A DNA stretch of 38,951 bases. Source: DATKLX01 sp035542155 (GTDB taxonomy: Bacteria > Chloroflexota > Anaerolineae > Anaerolineales > Anaerolineaceae). The first letter of the stretch is position 1. Every line of letters starts with the position of its first letter. This document shows, in pieces, positions 20,459 through 29,445 of this stretch. Position numbers and translations under genes: made by a program. The notes under the pieces are model-generated. The model made no database searches. It worked only from the letters and a program-made list of their open reading frames with translations, and had not been told where the DNA came from. The stretch spans positions 1 to 38,951 of the forward strand of contig DATKLX010000140.1 in NCBI GenBank assembly GCA_035542155.1, written 5' to 3'.

Positions 20459-22747
20459 ATGAATGATCAATGGACGGGCGTCCGAATCTGGATCTGCGGG
20501 ATCGTCCAAGGGGTAGGATTCCGGCCTTTTGTTTATTCTCTCGCGGTCCAGTACGGATTGAAGGGTTGGGTGAAAAATTCCTCACGCGGCGTGGAGATTG
20601 AAGTGAACGGAGCGCCTGGGGATATACAATCCTTTATCGCTGAATTACGCAGGCAGCCCCCACCGCTGGCGCGCATTGACACATTTGAGGTTCAGCCCAG
20701 CCCTGGTGATGGCTACACGCAGTTCGAAATCCTTCATTCTGAACCCCAGCCCTTCGAGTTCCTCCCTGTCTCCCCGGATGTCTCCATCTGCTCCGACTGT
20801 CAGGCTGAGCTCTTCGATCCTGCCAATCGCCGCTACCGCTATCCTTTCATTAACTGCACCAACTGCGGTCCTCGCTTTTCCATCATCCACGACATCCCCT
20901 ACGACCGCCCCAACACCACCATGGCCGGTTTCCCGATGTGCCCGGACTGCCAGGCAGAGTACAACAACCCGCTCGACCGCCGCTTCCATGCCCAACCCAT
21001 TGCCTGCCCGGTTTGCGGTCCGTATATTTGGTTAGAAATCCAGGGTGAGGTCCTTGCAAATCACCAATCCGCGATCGCAGTCGCGCGCCAGATGCTCGCC
21101 GCCGGTCAGATCCTGGCGGTCAAAGGCTTGGGGGGGTACCACCTCGCTTGCGACGCCTCGAACCCGGTAGCCGTGGCTGAGTTGCGCCGCAGAAAGAAGC
21201 GCAGCGAGAAGCCCTTCGCCCTGATGGCATTCAATTCAGACATTGCATCCCGGTCGTGTATCCTTTCTGCGGGAGAAGAAAAGCTGCTTGGGTCGCGCGA
21301 GCGGCCGGTAGTTCTCCTCGAAAAAAGACCCGGCGCGAAAGTCGCTGAAGAAGTTGCCCCAGGCCAGACGAATCTTGGCGTGATGCTTGCCTATACGCCT
21401 CTACACCTCCTCCTCCTCGAGCCCACGCCGGAATTCCCCGAGTTATTGGTGATGACCAGCGGCAACCTCAGTGAAGAGCCAATTGCATATCTCGATGAGG
21501 ACGCTCGCGAGCGGCTTTCTCCTTTAGCCGATGCCTTCTTGATACACAACCGCCCTATTCATATGCGCGTCGATGATTCGGTCGCCCGCGTTATTCGGAA
21601 AGAGACGATGCTTATTCGCCGCTCGCGCGGATATGCCCCAGATCCGGTCCAGCTTGCTGAGGAGCTGCCCCCCATACTCGGCGCAGGTGCGGAACTGAAA
21701 AACACCTTTTGCCTGACCCGCCAGAAGTACGCCTTCGTCAGCCACCACATCGGCGATCTGGAGAATCTGGAAACCCTCCAATCGTTCGAAACGGGTATCG
21801 ACCACTACCAGCGCCTCTTCCGCGTGCAACCTGAGCTGCTCGCCTGCGACCTGCATCCCAATTACATGGCCACGCGGTACGCTCAGGAGCGCGCCGGCCG
21901 TGAGCGCCTTCCGCTTATCGCGGTCCAGCATCACCATGCACATCTGGCTGCCTGCCTGGCAGATAACGGCTGGACCGCCTGTGACCCGGTGATTGGGCTG
22001 AGCTTCGATGGAACTGGTCTGGGCACGGATGGCGCAGTCTGGGGCGGTGAGGTCCTCCTCGGCGGCTACGCCGGTTTCCAACGCGCTTTTCACCTGGCCT
22101 ATGTCCCTCTCCCCGGCGCAGACCAGGCGATCCACAAGCCAGCCCGCATGGCCCTCGCCCATCTCTGGGCAGCCGGAATCCCTTGGGAGGCCGACCTTCC
22201 TCCCGTCAAGGCGCTGTCCGTGGAGGAGCGCACGGTGTTGCGCAAACAGCTCGAGCAAAACTTCAACGCTCCGCCCACCTCCAGTCTGGGCCGCCTGTTT
22301 GACGCGATCTCTGCCTTGCTTGGGATCCGCCAGCAGGTTGATTATGAGGGCCAGGCGGCGATGGAGTTGGAGGCGTCCCTGGATCCGCACGAGAAAGGCG
22401 CCTATCCCTTTGAAGTCCACCAGGATATTATCGACCCCTCGCCGCTTCTCGCCGGGATCCTCGCCGACCTGCGTTCGGGTCTATCGACCGCCCGGCTCGC
22501 CGCCCGTTTCCACAACAGTCTCGTCGCCCTCGCTCTCGATATTTGCCAGGCCGTTCGCGCGAAATCAGGCAGTAAGGTCGTGGCCCTCAGCGGTGGTGTC
22601 TGGCAGAATAAATTCTTATCTCAGCAGGTTCCCCGCGCTCTGGAGGCGGCGGGTTTTCAGATTCTCATCCACCACCAATTACCGACGAACGATGGCTGTA
22701 TCGCTCTCGGTCAGGCCTTGGTCGCGTATCATCAATCGCATGCATAA
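20459..22747 (+). CDS. hypF: Carbamoyltransferase HypF
   Basis: 762 residues, full length. Domains in order: acylphosphatase (GIVQGVGFRPFVYSLA, about 12-95); two zinc fingers (CSDCQAELFD ... CTNCGPRF and CPDCQAEYNN ... CPVCGP, about 105-190); YrdC-like (LAVKGLGGYHLACDA ... RRRKKRSEKPFALM ... RRSRGYAPDPV, about 200-385); and Kae1-like carbamoyltransferase (HHHAHLAACLAD, LSFDGTGLGTDGAVWGGEVL, LSGGVWQNKFL). It converts carbamoyl phosphate and ATP to a carbamoyl group on HypE, the source of the cyanide ligands. ATG starts 6 bases after the hypB stop. Confidence 0.97.
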   Translation: MNDQWTGVRIWICGIVQGVGFRPFVYSLAVQYGLKGWVKNSSRGVEIEVNGAPGDIQSFIAELRRQPPPLARIDTFEVQPSPGDGYTQFEILHSEPQPFEFLPVSPDVSICSDCQAELFDPANRRYRYPFINCTNCGPRFSIIHDIPYDRPNTTMAGFPMCPDCQAEYNNPLDRRFHAQPIACPVCGPYIWLEIQGEVLANHQSAIAVARQMLAAGQILAVKGLGGYHLACDASNPVAVAELRRRKKRSEKPFALMAFNSDIASRSCILSAGEEKLLGSRERPVVLLEKRPGAKVAEEVAPGQTNLGVMLAYTPLHLLLLEPTPEFPELLVMTSGNLSEEPIAYLDEDARERLSPLADAFLIHNRPIHMRVDDSVARVIRKETMLIRRSRGYAPDPVQLAEELPPILGAGAELKNTFCLTRQKYAFVSHHIGDLENLETLQSFETGIDHYQRLFRVQPELLACDLHPNYMATRYAQERAGRERLPLIAVQHHHAHLAACLADNGWTACDPVIGLSFDGTGLGTDGAVWGGEVLLGGYAGFQRAFHLAYVPLPGADQAIHKPARMALAHLWAAGIPWEADLPPVKALSVEERTVLRKQLEQNFNAPPTSSLGRLFDAISALLGIRQQVDYEGQAAMELEASLDPHEKGAYPFEVHQDIIDPSPLLAGILADLRSGLSTARLAARFHNSLVALALDICQAVRAKSGSKVVALSGGVWQNKFLSQQVPRALEAAGFQILIHHQLPTNDGCIALGQALVAYHQSHA

Positions 22748-22757
22748 GGAGATCATC

Positions 22758-23006
22758 ATGTGCCTTGGAGTTCCCGGAAAAATCGTTGAAATTTACACAA
22801 GCGGTGGTTTACGCATGGGCAAAGTCGATTTTGGCGGCATTTTCCGTGAGGCATGTCTCGAAACCCTCCCGGAAGCCAAAGTTGGCGATTACACCATCAT
22901 CCACGCTGGTTTCGCCCTCAATTTACTTAGTGAAAGCGAAGCCAGGGAAACCCTGGATGCTCTTCGCGAGCTGGCCGCCATCGAAGACGAGTTAGGTCCT
23001 GAATGA
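22758..23006 (+). CDS. hypC: Hydrogenase assembly chaperone HypC
   Basis: 82 residues starting MCLGVPGKIVEI; Cys2 is the residue that binds the Fe(CN)2CO unit with HypD and then the large subunit. The ATG at 22758 follows AAGGAGATCATC, a good ribosome site; a longer frame upstream overlaps hypF and is not real. Its stop overlaps the hypD start by 4 bases (ATGA). Confidence 0.95.
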   Translation: MCLGVPGKIVEIYTSGGLRMGKVDFGGIFREACLETLPEAKVGDYTIIHAGFALNLLSESEARETLDALRELAAIEDELGPE

Positions 23007-24100
23007 AGTTTGTTGATGAATACCGCGACGCGGCCCTGGTGAAAGGCGTTCTTGACGAGATACGCCGCATCGTCACCCGCGATTGGGTGATCATGGAGAT
23101 TTGCGGCGGCCAGACTCACGCCATCCTCCATTACGGCCTGGATGAGCTGCTCCCCCCGCAAATCGAGCTGGTTCACGGCCCTGGCTGCCCCGTCTGCGTT
23201 ACCTCACTGGAGTTGATTGACAAAGCTCTCGAAATCGCCGCCCGCCCGAACGTGATCTTCACCTCCTACGGGGACATGCTCCGCGTCCCCGGCTCGCATG
23301 AAGACTTGTTTTCCATCCGGGCCAGGGGGGGTCAGGTACGGGTGGTTTATTCCCCCCTCGACGCGGTCAAAATCGCTGAGGAAAATCCGGAAAAAGAGGT
23401 CGTGTTTTTCGCGATTGGCTTTGAAACTACCGCTCCGGCCAACGCAATGAGCGTAATCCAGGCCCAATCCCTGGGATTAAAGAACTACTCCGTGCTGGTC
23501 TCGCACGTCTGCGTTCCGCCCGCCATGCACGCCATCCTTGGCTCGCCGGCCAACCGCGTCCAGGGCTTTCTCGCTGCCGGGCATGTTTGTACCGTGGTGG
23601 GTTACTGGGAATACCTGCCCATCGCCGCGAAATACCGGGTCCCAATCGTCGTCACCGGCTTCGAGCCCCTCGATCTGGTTCAGGGTTTGTTAATGACCGT
23701 CCGCCAACTCGAAGCCGGTACCTTCAACGTCGAAAACGGCTATCCGCGCGCGGTCACTCAACATGGCAATCAGGCTGCCCAGGCGATGCTCCGCAAGGTC
23801 TTCCGACCTGTAAACCGCAACTGGCGCGGTATTGGGTTGATCCCGCTCAGCGGTTGGGGATTGACCTCGGAGTTTTCTTCCTTCGATGCTGAAAACCGCT
23901 TCGATGTCGGCCATATCCAGACCCATGAATCTGAGGTCTGCATCGCTGGCCAAATCCTCCAGGGTCTCAAAAAACCTACTCAATGCCCGGCCTACGGCAC
24001 CCTATGCACCCCGCAGACGCCGCTCGGCGCTACGATGGTTTCTTCTGAAGGCGCCTGCGCGGCCTATTACCGCTATGGCAGGACGAATGAACATGGCTGA
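23003..24100 (+). CDS. hypD: Fe-S scaffold protein HypD
   Basis: 365 residues. Conserved motifs: C34 in EICGGQTHAI, C62 and C65 in GPGCPVC, GFETTAP in the middle, GHVCTVVG, and the C-terminal CPAYGTLCTP with GACAAYYRY ligating the [4Fe-4S] cluster. With HypC it is the platform on which iron receives two cyanides from HypE and CO. Translationally coupled to hypC (4-base overlap) and to hypE (8-base overlap). Confidence 0.96.
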   Translation: MKFVDEYRDAALVKGVLDEIRRIVTRDWVIMEICGGQTHAILHYGLDELLPPQIELVHGPGCPVCVTSLELIDKALEIAARPNVIFTSYGDMLRVPGSHEDLFSIRARGGQVRVVYSPLDAVKIAEENPEKEVVFFAIGFETTAPANAMSVIQAQSLGLKNYSVLVSHVCVPPAMHAILGSPANRVQGFLAAGHVCTVVGYWEYLPIAAKYRVPIVVTGFEPLDLVQGLLMTVRQLEAGTFNVENGYPRAVTQHGNQAAQAMLRKVFRPVNRNWRGIGLIPLSGWGLTSEFSSFDAENRFDVGHIQTHESEVCIAGQILQGLKKPTQCPAYGTLCTPQTPLGATMVSSEGACAAYYRYGRTNEHG

Positions 24101-25172
24101 GCCAACCGATTTCAATTTCGACGGGGCGAGCTGCCCGGTCCCCCTCCACCATACCGACCAGATTGTCATTGGTCATGGAAGCGGTGGAAAGATGACCCAG
24201 GAGCTGATCTCCCAGGTCTTCCTCCGTTGGCTGGATAATTCCTTCCTGCGGGCAGGCAACGATGCCGCTGGCCTGATTCTACCCACCGGGTCCGCGCTGC
24301 GCGGCCGGCTTTCCATGTCGACTGACTCCCATATCGTCCACCCCCTCTTTTTTCCCGGCGGGGATATCGGCCGGCTCGCGGTCTGCGGCACGGTCAACGA
24401 TGTTTCCATGCTCGGCGCCCAGGTGCTCTACCTGACCGCCGGCTTCATCCTCGAAGAAGGCCTTCCGGTAGAGACTCTCGAACGCGTGGTGGCATCCATG
24501 CGCGCGGCTGCCGATGAAGCCGGTGTTCTCATCGTCGCCGGCGATACCAAGGTGGTTGAGAAAGGAAAAGCGGACGGCCTTTTCATCAATACTGCTGGAT
24601 TGGGCTGGATCCCCGAAGGGTGCACGATCGGCGGAGATCAGGCCCGGCCGGGCGACGCCGTCCTGATCTCCGGAACCATCGGCGATCACGGCATTGCGGT
24701 CCTTTCCGCACGGGGTGATCTGGGTATCGAATCCGAGATCTGCTCGGATGTGGCTCCGCTTAATCACATGATCCAGAGCCTTCTGCAGGCTGCACCCCGC
24801 ACCCATGTCCTCCGCGATCCAACCCGCGGCGGCCTGGCGACCACGCTCAATGAGATCGCTGTTCAGAGCCATGTGGGTATTCAATTAGAAGAGGCGAAGA
24901 TTCCTGTCCAGCCCGCCGTTCGCGCCGCCTGCGAGATGCTCGGCTTCGATCCGCTCTACATCGCCAACGAGGGTAAATTGATCGCCATCGTCCCCTCGGA
25001 TGAAGCCGATGCCGCCCTGGCAGCACTCCGCCAGGATCCTCACGGTGCCCACGCCGTACAAATCGGCAAGGTAGTCGCGGCTCCCGCCAAGCGCGTCATG
25101 CTTAAAACCCTCATCGGCGGCACCCGCCTCCTCGACGTCCTCGCCGGCGAAATGCTCCCGCGAATTTGCTGA
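24093..25172 (+). CDS. hypE: Carbamoyl dehydratase HypE
   Basis: About 359 residues. IGHGSGGKMTQELI near the N-terminus, DSHIVHPLFFPGGDIGRLAV for ATP binding, GDTKVVEKGKADGLFI, and RDPTRGGLATTLNEIA are all family hallmarks. It ends in PRIC, whose terminal Cys accepts the carbamoyl group that becomes thiocyanate. Three in-frame ATGs exist (24075, 24087, 24093); AGGA at 24080-24083 best suits 24093. Last gene of the hyp operon. Confidence 0.95.
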   Translation: MAEPTDFNFDGASCPVPLHHTDQIVIGHGSGGKMTQELISQVFLRWLDNSFLRAGNDAAGLILPTGSALRGRLSMSTDSHIVHPLFFPGGDIGRLAVCGTVNDVSMLGAQVLYLTAGFILEEGLPVETLERVVASMRAAADEAGVLIVAGDTKVVEKGKADGLFINTAGLGWIPEGCTIGGDQARPGDAVLISGTIGDHGIAVLSARGDLGIESEICSDVAPLNHMIQSLLQAAPRTHVLRDPTRGGLATTLNEIAVQSHVGIQLEEAKIPVQPAVRAACEMLGFDPLYIANEGKLIAIVPSDEADAALAALRQDPHGAHAVQIGKVVAAPAKRVMLKTLIGGTRLLDVLAGEMLPRIC

Positions 25173-25215
25173 TTTCAAATCCAGTGAATTGAGTAAAAAG
25201 TGATTCGTCAATAAG

Positions 25216-25238
25216 AGATGTGGGGGTCCCCCACATCT
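25216..25238. terminator. Palindrome after hypE, probable terminator
   Basis: AGATGTGGGGG and CCCCCACATCT flank a single T, giving a 23-base perfect palindrome followed by a pyrimidine run (TCCCTCTTCT). In RNA the inner G-C pairs would open to a small loop. It lies 43 bases after the hypE stop. Confidence 0.6.
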
Positions 25239-25348
25239 TCCCTCTTCTACGGCGATCCCCAATGAGACTCGAAAATCGAAAATCCAAATTCGAAAATTTC
25301 CATTATACTTACCCGGTTGTACACAATACTATTGTCAGGTGAGGATGA

Positions 25349-26152
25349 ATGAAGATCAACTATCAGGAAACCACCAGCGATTTGCTCAAGCGCATCGACA
25401 TCCATAATCGGTACGGCGGCAGGGACATTGACCGGTGGATGCTCGATCTGCTCCAGATCCAGCCTGGCAGCAAGATCCTGGATGTGGGTTGCGGCGCTGG
25501 AAAACAGTGTTTTTCTTTTTACCAATCCCTGAACGGTGACGCGGACATCACAGGAGGCGATGTGTCCGCCGAGCTGCTGAACCAGGCCAGGGAAGAGAAT
25601 CCACGCCAGGCTAACAGTAAAATTAAATTTATCGACCTGAATTTCAACGAGCCATTCCCCGCGAAAGACAGCCAGTTCGACCTGGTCTCCTGCTGTTTTG
25701 CCATTTATTATGCCGAAAACATCCCCTTTTCCATCCGCGAGATGCATCGCGTCCTGAAACCGGGCGGGCGCCTCTTCACCACCGGCCCCATGCCGGAGAA
25801 TAAGAGGTTGTTTTACGAGATCATCCACGAAGCCACCCAGAAGCCCATCCCACCGATGCCTGGCAGCTCGAGATACGGCAGCCAGATCCTCTCGGCGATG
25901 AAAAACACTTTTTCTACAGTGGATGTTAACATCTTCGAAAATCCGCTGACCTTTGTGGATGTCGAGCCATTCCTGGAGTATACCCGCGCCAGCCTGTCCG
26001 AGGACCGCAAGTTATGGTCCAGCTTTTTCCAGAACAAGGATGATTTCGAGAAGATCATGAGCCAGATCAGGGAAGGTGCCGCTCGCCGGCTGGAAAAGGA
26101 TGGTACTCTGGTGATGACCAAGGTCGTCGGTGGATTCATCGCTACCCGCTAG
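25349..26152 (+). CDS. Class I SAM-dependent methyltransferase
   Basis: 267 residues. SAM-binding motif I ILDVGCGAGKQC (about 43-54), the acid after strand 2 in DITGGDVSAELL, motif II DSQFDLVSCCFAIYYAEN and motif III HRVLKPGGRLFTTGPM are of the UbiE/Methyltransf_11 type. The C-terminal 100 residues (PGSSRYGSQILSAMKNTFSTVDV ... VVGGFIATR) would define the substrate and are not recognised. GTGAGG precedes the ATG at 25349. A PIG-L deacetylase gene follows after 21 bases, so the pair may act on one glycan or small thiol-like metabolite; that is only a guess from adjacency. Confidence 0.85.
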   Translation: MKINYQETTSDLLKRIDIHNRYGGRDIDRWMLDLLQIQPGSKILDVGCGAGKQCFSFYQSLNGDADITGGDVSAELLNQAREENPRQANSKIKFIDLNFNEPFPAKDSQFDLVSCCFAIYYAENIPFSIREMHRVLKPGGRLFTTGPMPENKRLFYEIIHEATQKPIPPMPGSSRYGSQILSAMKNTFSTVDVNIFENPLTFVDVEPFLEYTRASLSEDRKLWSSFFQNKDDFEKIMSQIREGAARRLEKDGTLVMTKVVGGFIATR

Positions 26153-26173
26153 ATCCGTGGATACAAACGTTCT

Positions 26174-26821
26174 ATGAACAATGATATGCTGTTCTATGGG
26201 AAGAAAATCTGCTTCATCGGCGCCCATCCCGACGATATCGAGCTTGGCTGCGGCGCGTTGATCGCATCCATCGCCCCCCACACGGAAGTCCTCACGGTGA
26301 CCCTCTCAGACAACCAGAAAAATCCCGCGCTGGTCAATCTGGTTCGCGAGCACCGCTGCAGCATGGAGATACTCGGCGTTCCCGACGGTCATGTCATCAT
26401 CGGGCAATTCGAAACGCGCCGCTTTCCCCACGCCCGCCAGGAAATTCTCGAATACCTGATCGATCTTAACCACAGATACCGGCCCGAGATTGTCTTCGTC
26501 CACACCAAAGCAGATATTCACCAGGATCACGCCACCGCCACGGAGGAAGCATTGCGCGCATTCCGTGGCACAACAGTTCTTGGTTTTGATGTCCTCCGAT
26601 CCTCGTACGGCTTTTTCCCAAATTTCCTTGTCGAGGTCTCTGAGAAAGACGTCGAAACCAAGATCCGCGCCCTGGCTGAATACAAGACGTACGAATCGAA
26701 ATATTACTTCCGCCCCGAGATCACCCGCGCAACTCTCATTCGCCATGGCGCCCTCGCCGAACGCCCCTACGCCGAGGGCTTCGACATCCTCCGCATCATC
26801 GGCTCATTCTCTACCCCTTAA
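26174..26821 (+). CDS. PIG-L/LmbE-family deacetylase
   Basis: 215 residues. The zinc motif is GAHPDDIELGCGA near residue 16 and the third ligand region is IHQDHATATEEALRA, the standard PIG-L/LmbE arrangement for N-acetylglucosamine-type deacetylases. There is no signal peptide or membrane segment, so it is cytoplasmic. Family members remove acetyl groups from GlcNAc-PI, GlcNAc-inositol, bacillithiol precursors or antibiotic sugars; the substrate here is not evident. It is probably co-transcribed with the preceding methyltransferase. Confidence 0.88.
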   Translation: MNNDMLFYGKKICFIGAHPDDIELGCGALIASIAPHTEVLTVTLSDNQKNPALVNLVREHRCSMEILGVPDGHVIIGQFETRRFPHARQEILEYLIDLNHRYRPEIVFVHTKADIHQDHATATEEALRAFRGTTVLGFDVLRSSYGFFPNFLVEVSEKDVETKIRALAEYKTYESKYYFRPEITRATLIRHGALAERPYAEGFDILRIIGSFSTP

Positions 26822-26827
26822 AACTCA

Positions 26828-26867
26828 CCTTCCCCCAAAATCCATAAAGCAGGATTTTGGGGGAAGG
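26828..26867. terminator. Perfect 16-bp hairpin between convergent genes
   Basis: CCTTCCCCCAAAATCC (26828-26843) pairs exactly with 26852-26867 around an 8-base loop (ATAAAGCA). It lies between the convergent PIG-L and Rieske genes and has no strong U-tract. It is likely a two-way terminator, though its sequence also has the look of a dispersed palindromic repeat. The rest of the gap (26868-26957) holds three near copies of TTTACTGC/TTCACTGC and nothing else. Confidence 0.65.
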
Positions 26868-26957
26868 CCGGGAAGGGGGTTGCTCTGCGATCTTCTGGCA
26901 ACCCAAGTTTTATATTAAGGGAGTCCTTTACTGCCCTTCACTGCTTTTCCATGCTCT

Positions 26958-27308
26958 TTACTGCTCCTCCGGCACCCCGATCTCAACCATCTCATTCACC
27001 ACTCGCACGGGATAAGCCGGAATATCCACCACTGCCGGCAGCGAAAGCACCTTTCCTGTCCGCACGTCGAACCTCGCTCCATGTCTCGGGCAGATCACCT
27101 CGTATCCTTCCAGCTCTCCATCTCCTACTGGCCCACCATCATGAGAGCATACATCCCCAATCGCGTACAGCTCCTCCGCGATATTAAAGATCACGATGTA
27201 CCTCTCACCGATCTCGATGAACATCCGCTCACCTGGGGGGAGATCGTTCAGAGGAGCGACCGGATAGTATTTGCAGTTTGCCTCATCGATCTGGCGGTAA
27301 TTAAACAT
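26958..27308 (-). CDS. Rieske-type [2Fe-2S] ferredoxin
   Basis: 116 residues. The Rieske ligands are C54-x-H56 (CSHDGGP) and C73-x2-H76 (CPRHGARFD). The domain is of the soluble dioxygenase-ferredoxin or NirD type: no transmembrane anchor, no disulfide cysteines. It is the last gene of the minus-strand suf operon, 9 bases after sufU, and so may provide electrons to Fe-S assembly or be a client of it. Rieske proteins at the end of suf operons are known in several bacteria as far as I recall, but the role is not settled. Confidence 0.9.
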   Translation of the reverse strand: MFNYRQIDEANCKYYPVAPLNDLPPGERMFIEIGERYIVIFNIAEELYAIGDVCSHDGGPVGDGELEGYEVICPRHGARFDVRTGKVLSLPAVVDIPAYPVRVVNEMVEIGVPEEQ

Positions 27309-27317
27309 CTCCGTTTC

Positions 27318-27716
27318 TCACTCCTCGACCAGGCTGTCCGTCGCCTGGTTGACTCCATAAACACCGGCCTTCAAAACTTTCAGCGAGAGTAGCGCGCATT
27401 TCAACCGCACCGGCGTCAATTCAATTCCCAGCAAATCCAGGACATCCTGTTTGGTCAGTTGTTTCAGCTCATCCACCGATTTGCCCTGGATCGATTCGAG
27501 CAGCAGGTCCGCGGATGCCTGGGAGATCGCGCAGCCATGCCCGCTGAAGGCCGCCTCGCTCACCTTCCCCTGTTCGTCCAGGCGGATATCGATCCGGATC
27601 TGGTCGCCGCAGAGGGGATTTTCATCCTCAAAGCTGATATCGTGGGGATCCAGTTCGCCGCGATAAGTAGGATTCTTATAATGGTCGATGATCACTTCTC
27701 GATAGAGATCGTCCAT
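27318..27716 (-). CDS. sufU: Fe-S assembly protein SufU
   Basis: 132 residues of the IscU/SufU fold. Three cysteines plus Asp (C36, D38 in NPLCGDQI; C62 in GHGCAISQAS; C107 in RLKCALLSL) form the zinc/cluster site. The GHGCAIS and VRLKCALL words, with the insert before the third Cys, are of the SufU type that takes sulfur from SufS as a persulfide. Coded just after sufS (23 bases), its normal partner. Confidence 0.94.
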   Translation of the reverse strand: MDDLYREVIIDHYKNPTYRGELDPHDISFEDENPLCGDQIRIDIRLDEQGKVSEAAFSGHGCAISQASADLLLESIQGKSVDELKQLTKQDVLDLLGIELTPVRLKCALLSLKVLKAGVYGVNQATDSLVEE

Positions 27717-27739
27717 TTCGTTTTCCCGAAACCTTTTGG

Positions 27740-28987
27740 CTATGCGCCAAAAATGTGTTTTACATGGTAGATTGCCTCAACCAGGCGGTCCACGTCTTCT
27801 TTCTGGTTATATAAATAGAAGCTCGCCCGCGATGTTGCCTGGATCTTGAATTTCTCGTGGAGCGGCATCGCGCAGTGATGACCCGCCCGGATTGCAATCC
27901 CGTACGTATCCAGGATCTGGGCCACGTCGTGGGGGTGAATATCCTTCATTGCGAAGGCGGTCACCCCACCCCGTTGTTCGGCCGGTGGTCCAAAGACTGT
28001 CACTCCTGGGATCTCTTCCAGCCGCTCCATCGCGTACGCAATCAGTTCCTTTTCGTAGACAGCGATGCTTTCCAGGCCAATCCCCGCCAGGTAATCGACC
28101 GCCACCCCAAAACCAACGGCCTCCGCGATTGCCGGGGTCCCGGCCTCGAACTTATGCGGTAGCTCGTTGGGTGTAAACGAGCGTAGATGCACCTTGCGGA
28201 TCATATCTCCACCACCCAAAAAGGGTGGCATTTCTTGCAGCAAGGCTTCTTTTCCATAGAGGATTCCGATTCCGGTTGGCCCGCACATCTTGTGTGCAGA
28301 AAACGCCAGGAAATCAACATCCAGATCCTGGACATCCACTGGGAAATGGGGTACCGATTGTGCGCCGTCGACCAGAGTCAGCGCGCCAACCTGGTGCGCC
28401 TGGCGGATCAGTTCTTTCGCCGGGTTGATCGTCCCGAGCACATTCGACATTTGCGTGAACGCCACCAGCTTCGGCCGCAGCTCCAATAGAGCCTGATAGG
28501 TCTCCAGGTCGAGCAGCCCATCTTCACGAACCGGTATAAACTCCAGTCGAAGGTTCTTCTCAGCCGCCAGCATCTGCCAGGGCACCAGGTTGGAATGGTG
28601 TTCCATCTCGGTCAGGATCACCAGGTCACCTTCTTGCAGGAATTTTCGTCCCCAGCTATACGCGATCAGGTTGATCGCCTCGGTCGCATTCCGAGTGTAG
28701 ACCAGCTCCCGCGCGACCCTGGCGTGAATAAACCGGGCAATCCGTTCGCGAGCCGATTCATAAGCGGCCGTTGCCTCTTCCGCCAGGGTATGCAACCCGC
28801 GGTGGATGTTGGCATTCGACCGCCGGTAATACTCATCCATCGCCTCGATCACCTGCCGAGGTTTCTGCGAAGTAGCCGTCGAATCCAGGTAGATCAGCGG
28901 CACGCCTGGTCGGATTTCACGACTCAGGATTGGAAAATCCTCCCGGATCCGAGAAATGTTCAAATCACGAGCCGTTTCCTCGATCAT
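27740..28987 (-). CDS. sufS: Cysteine desulfurase SufS
   Basis: 415 residues, group II desulfurase. PLP lysine K233 in FSAHKMCGPTG, active-site Cys C372 in RAGHHCAMPLH, YLDSTATSQKP at the start and TEMEHHSNLVPW in the middle. It converts cysteine to alanine and places the sulfur on SufU. Usual length, no fusion. The stop codon of the upstream small gene is 6 bases before its start, so the two are tightly coupled. Confidence 0.97.
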   Translation of the reverse strand: MIEETARDLNISRIREDFPILSREIRPGVPLIYLDSTATSQKPRQVIEAMDEYYRRSNANIHRGLHTLAEEATAAYESARERIARFIHARVARELVYTRNATEAINLIAYSWGRKFLQEGDLVILTEMEHHSNLVPWQMLAAEKNLRLEFIPVREDGLLDLETYQALLELRPKLVAFTQMSNVLGTINPAKELIRQAHQVGALTLVDGAQSVPHFPVDVQDLDVDFLAFSAHKMCGPTGIGILYGKEALLQEMPPFLGGGDMIRKVHLRSFTPNELPHKFEAGTPAIAEAVGFGVAVDYLAGIGLESIAVYEKELIAYAMERLEEIPGVTVFGPPAEQRGGVTAFAMKDIHPHDVAQILDTYGIAIRAGHHCAMPLHEKFKIQATSRASFYLYNQKEDVDRLVEAIYHVKHIFGA

Positions 28988-28993
28988 CGTTGG

Positions 28994-29287
28994 CTAATCT
29001 TCGAGCTTTGAGAAGTTGGTCTTGGCTCGCCGTTGAGGCATCCGGAGGTGGGGTGAATTCTGTGGGAACCACAGGATATGGTCCGGTACCATCCAACCAT
29101 CGGTTAAAAAGACGTTCGTTCGAAATTGGACCGCCACCATCTTGGGGTCAACCTGGACTACAATCCCCTTCAACCAACCCCGTACCCGCTGACCATTTTT
29201 CTCGTGGTCGCAGTACACTTCAACGAGATCACCCACGTCAAAGGTGAGCTCGGGCTCAGGGGCTTTCATGTAAGGAGATTGGGCCAT
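28994..29287 (-). CDS. Small conserved-looking protein of the suf operon (SH3-like)
   Basis: 97 residues from the ATG at 29287 (MAQSPYMKAPEPEL), which has a GGAG 7 bases upstream; another in-frame ATG at 29326 would add 13 residues and cannot be excluded. The centre reads FDVGDLVEVYCDHEKNGQRV, RGWLKGIVVQVDPKMVAVQF, TDGWMVPDHILWFPQNSPH. This beta-rich pattern suggests a small SH3/KOW-like barrel. I do not recognise a named family. Its place between sufD and sufS suggests an accessory role in Fe-S assembly or merely a carried gene. Confidence 0.7.
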   Translation of the reverse strand: MAQSPYMKAPEPELTFDVGDLVEVYCDHEKNGQRVRGWLKGIVVQVDPKMVAVQFRTNVFLTDGWMVPDHILWFPQNSPHLRMPQRRAKTNFSKLED

Positions 29288-29380
29288 TTTGTTTCTCCGC
29301 TGGAGATTGGGAATTTTGTCAGACATTCTTGCTCACAATCTATTGTATCATCAGATTTTTTACGAGAGATAACGAACGTA

Positions 29381-29422
29381 GATCACTCTTTGCCAGCAAT
29401 CCAGGGCTGGCAAAGAGTGATC
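29381..29422 (-). other. Perfect 17-bp hairpin after sufD
   Basis: GATCACTCTTTGCCAGC (29381-29397) pairs exactly with 29406-29422 around an 8-base loop. It lies inside the suf operon between sufD and the small SH3-like gene. It has no U-tract in the direction of transcription. It could lower read-through into sufS-sufU, or protect the sufCBD message. Confidence 0.7.
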
Positions 29423-29445
29423 CAGGTTCATACGAAAACCAGACC

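Noticed and set aside
21524..22420. Open frame of 298 codons on the minus strand
   Set aside because: Antisense shadow of the Kae1-like part of hypF.
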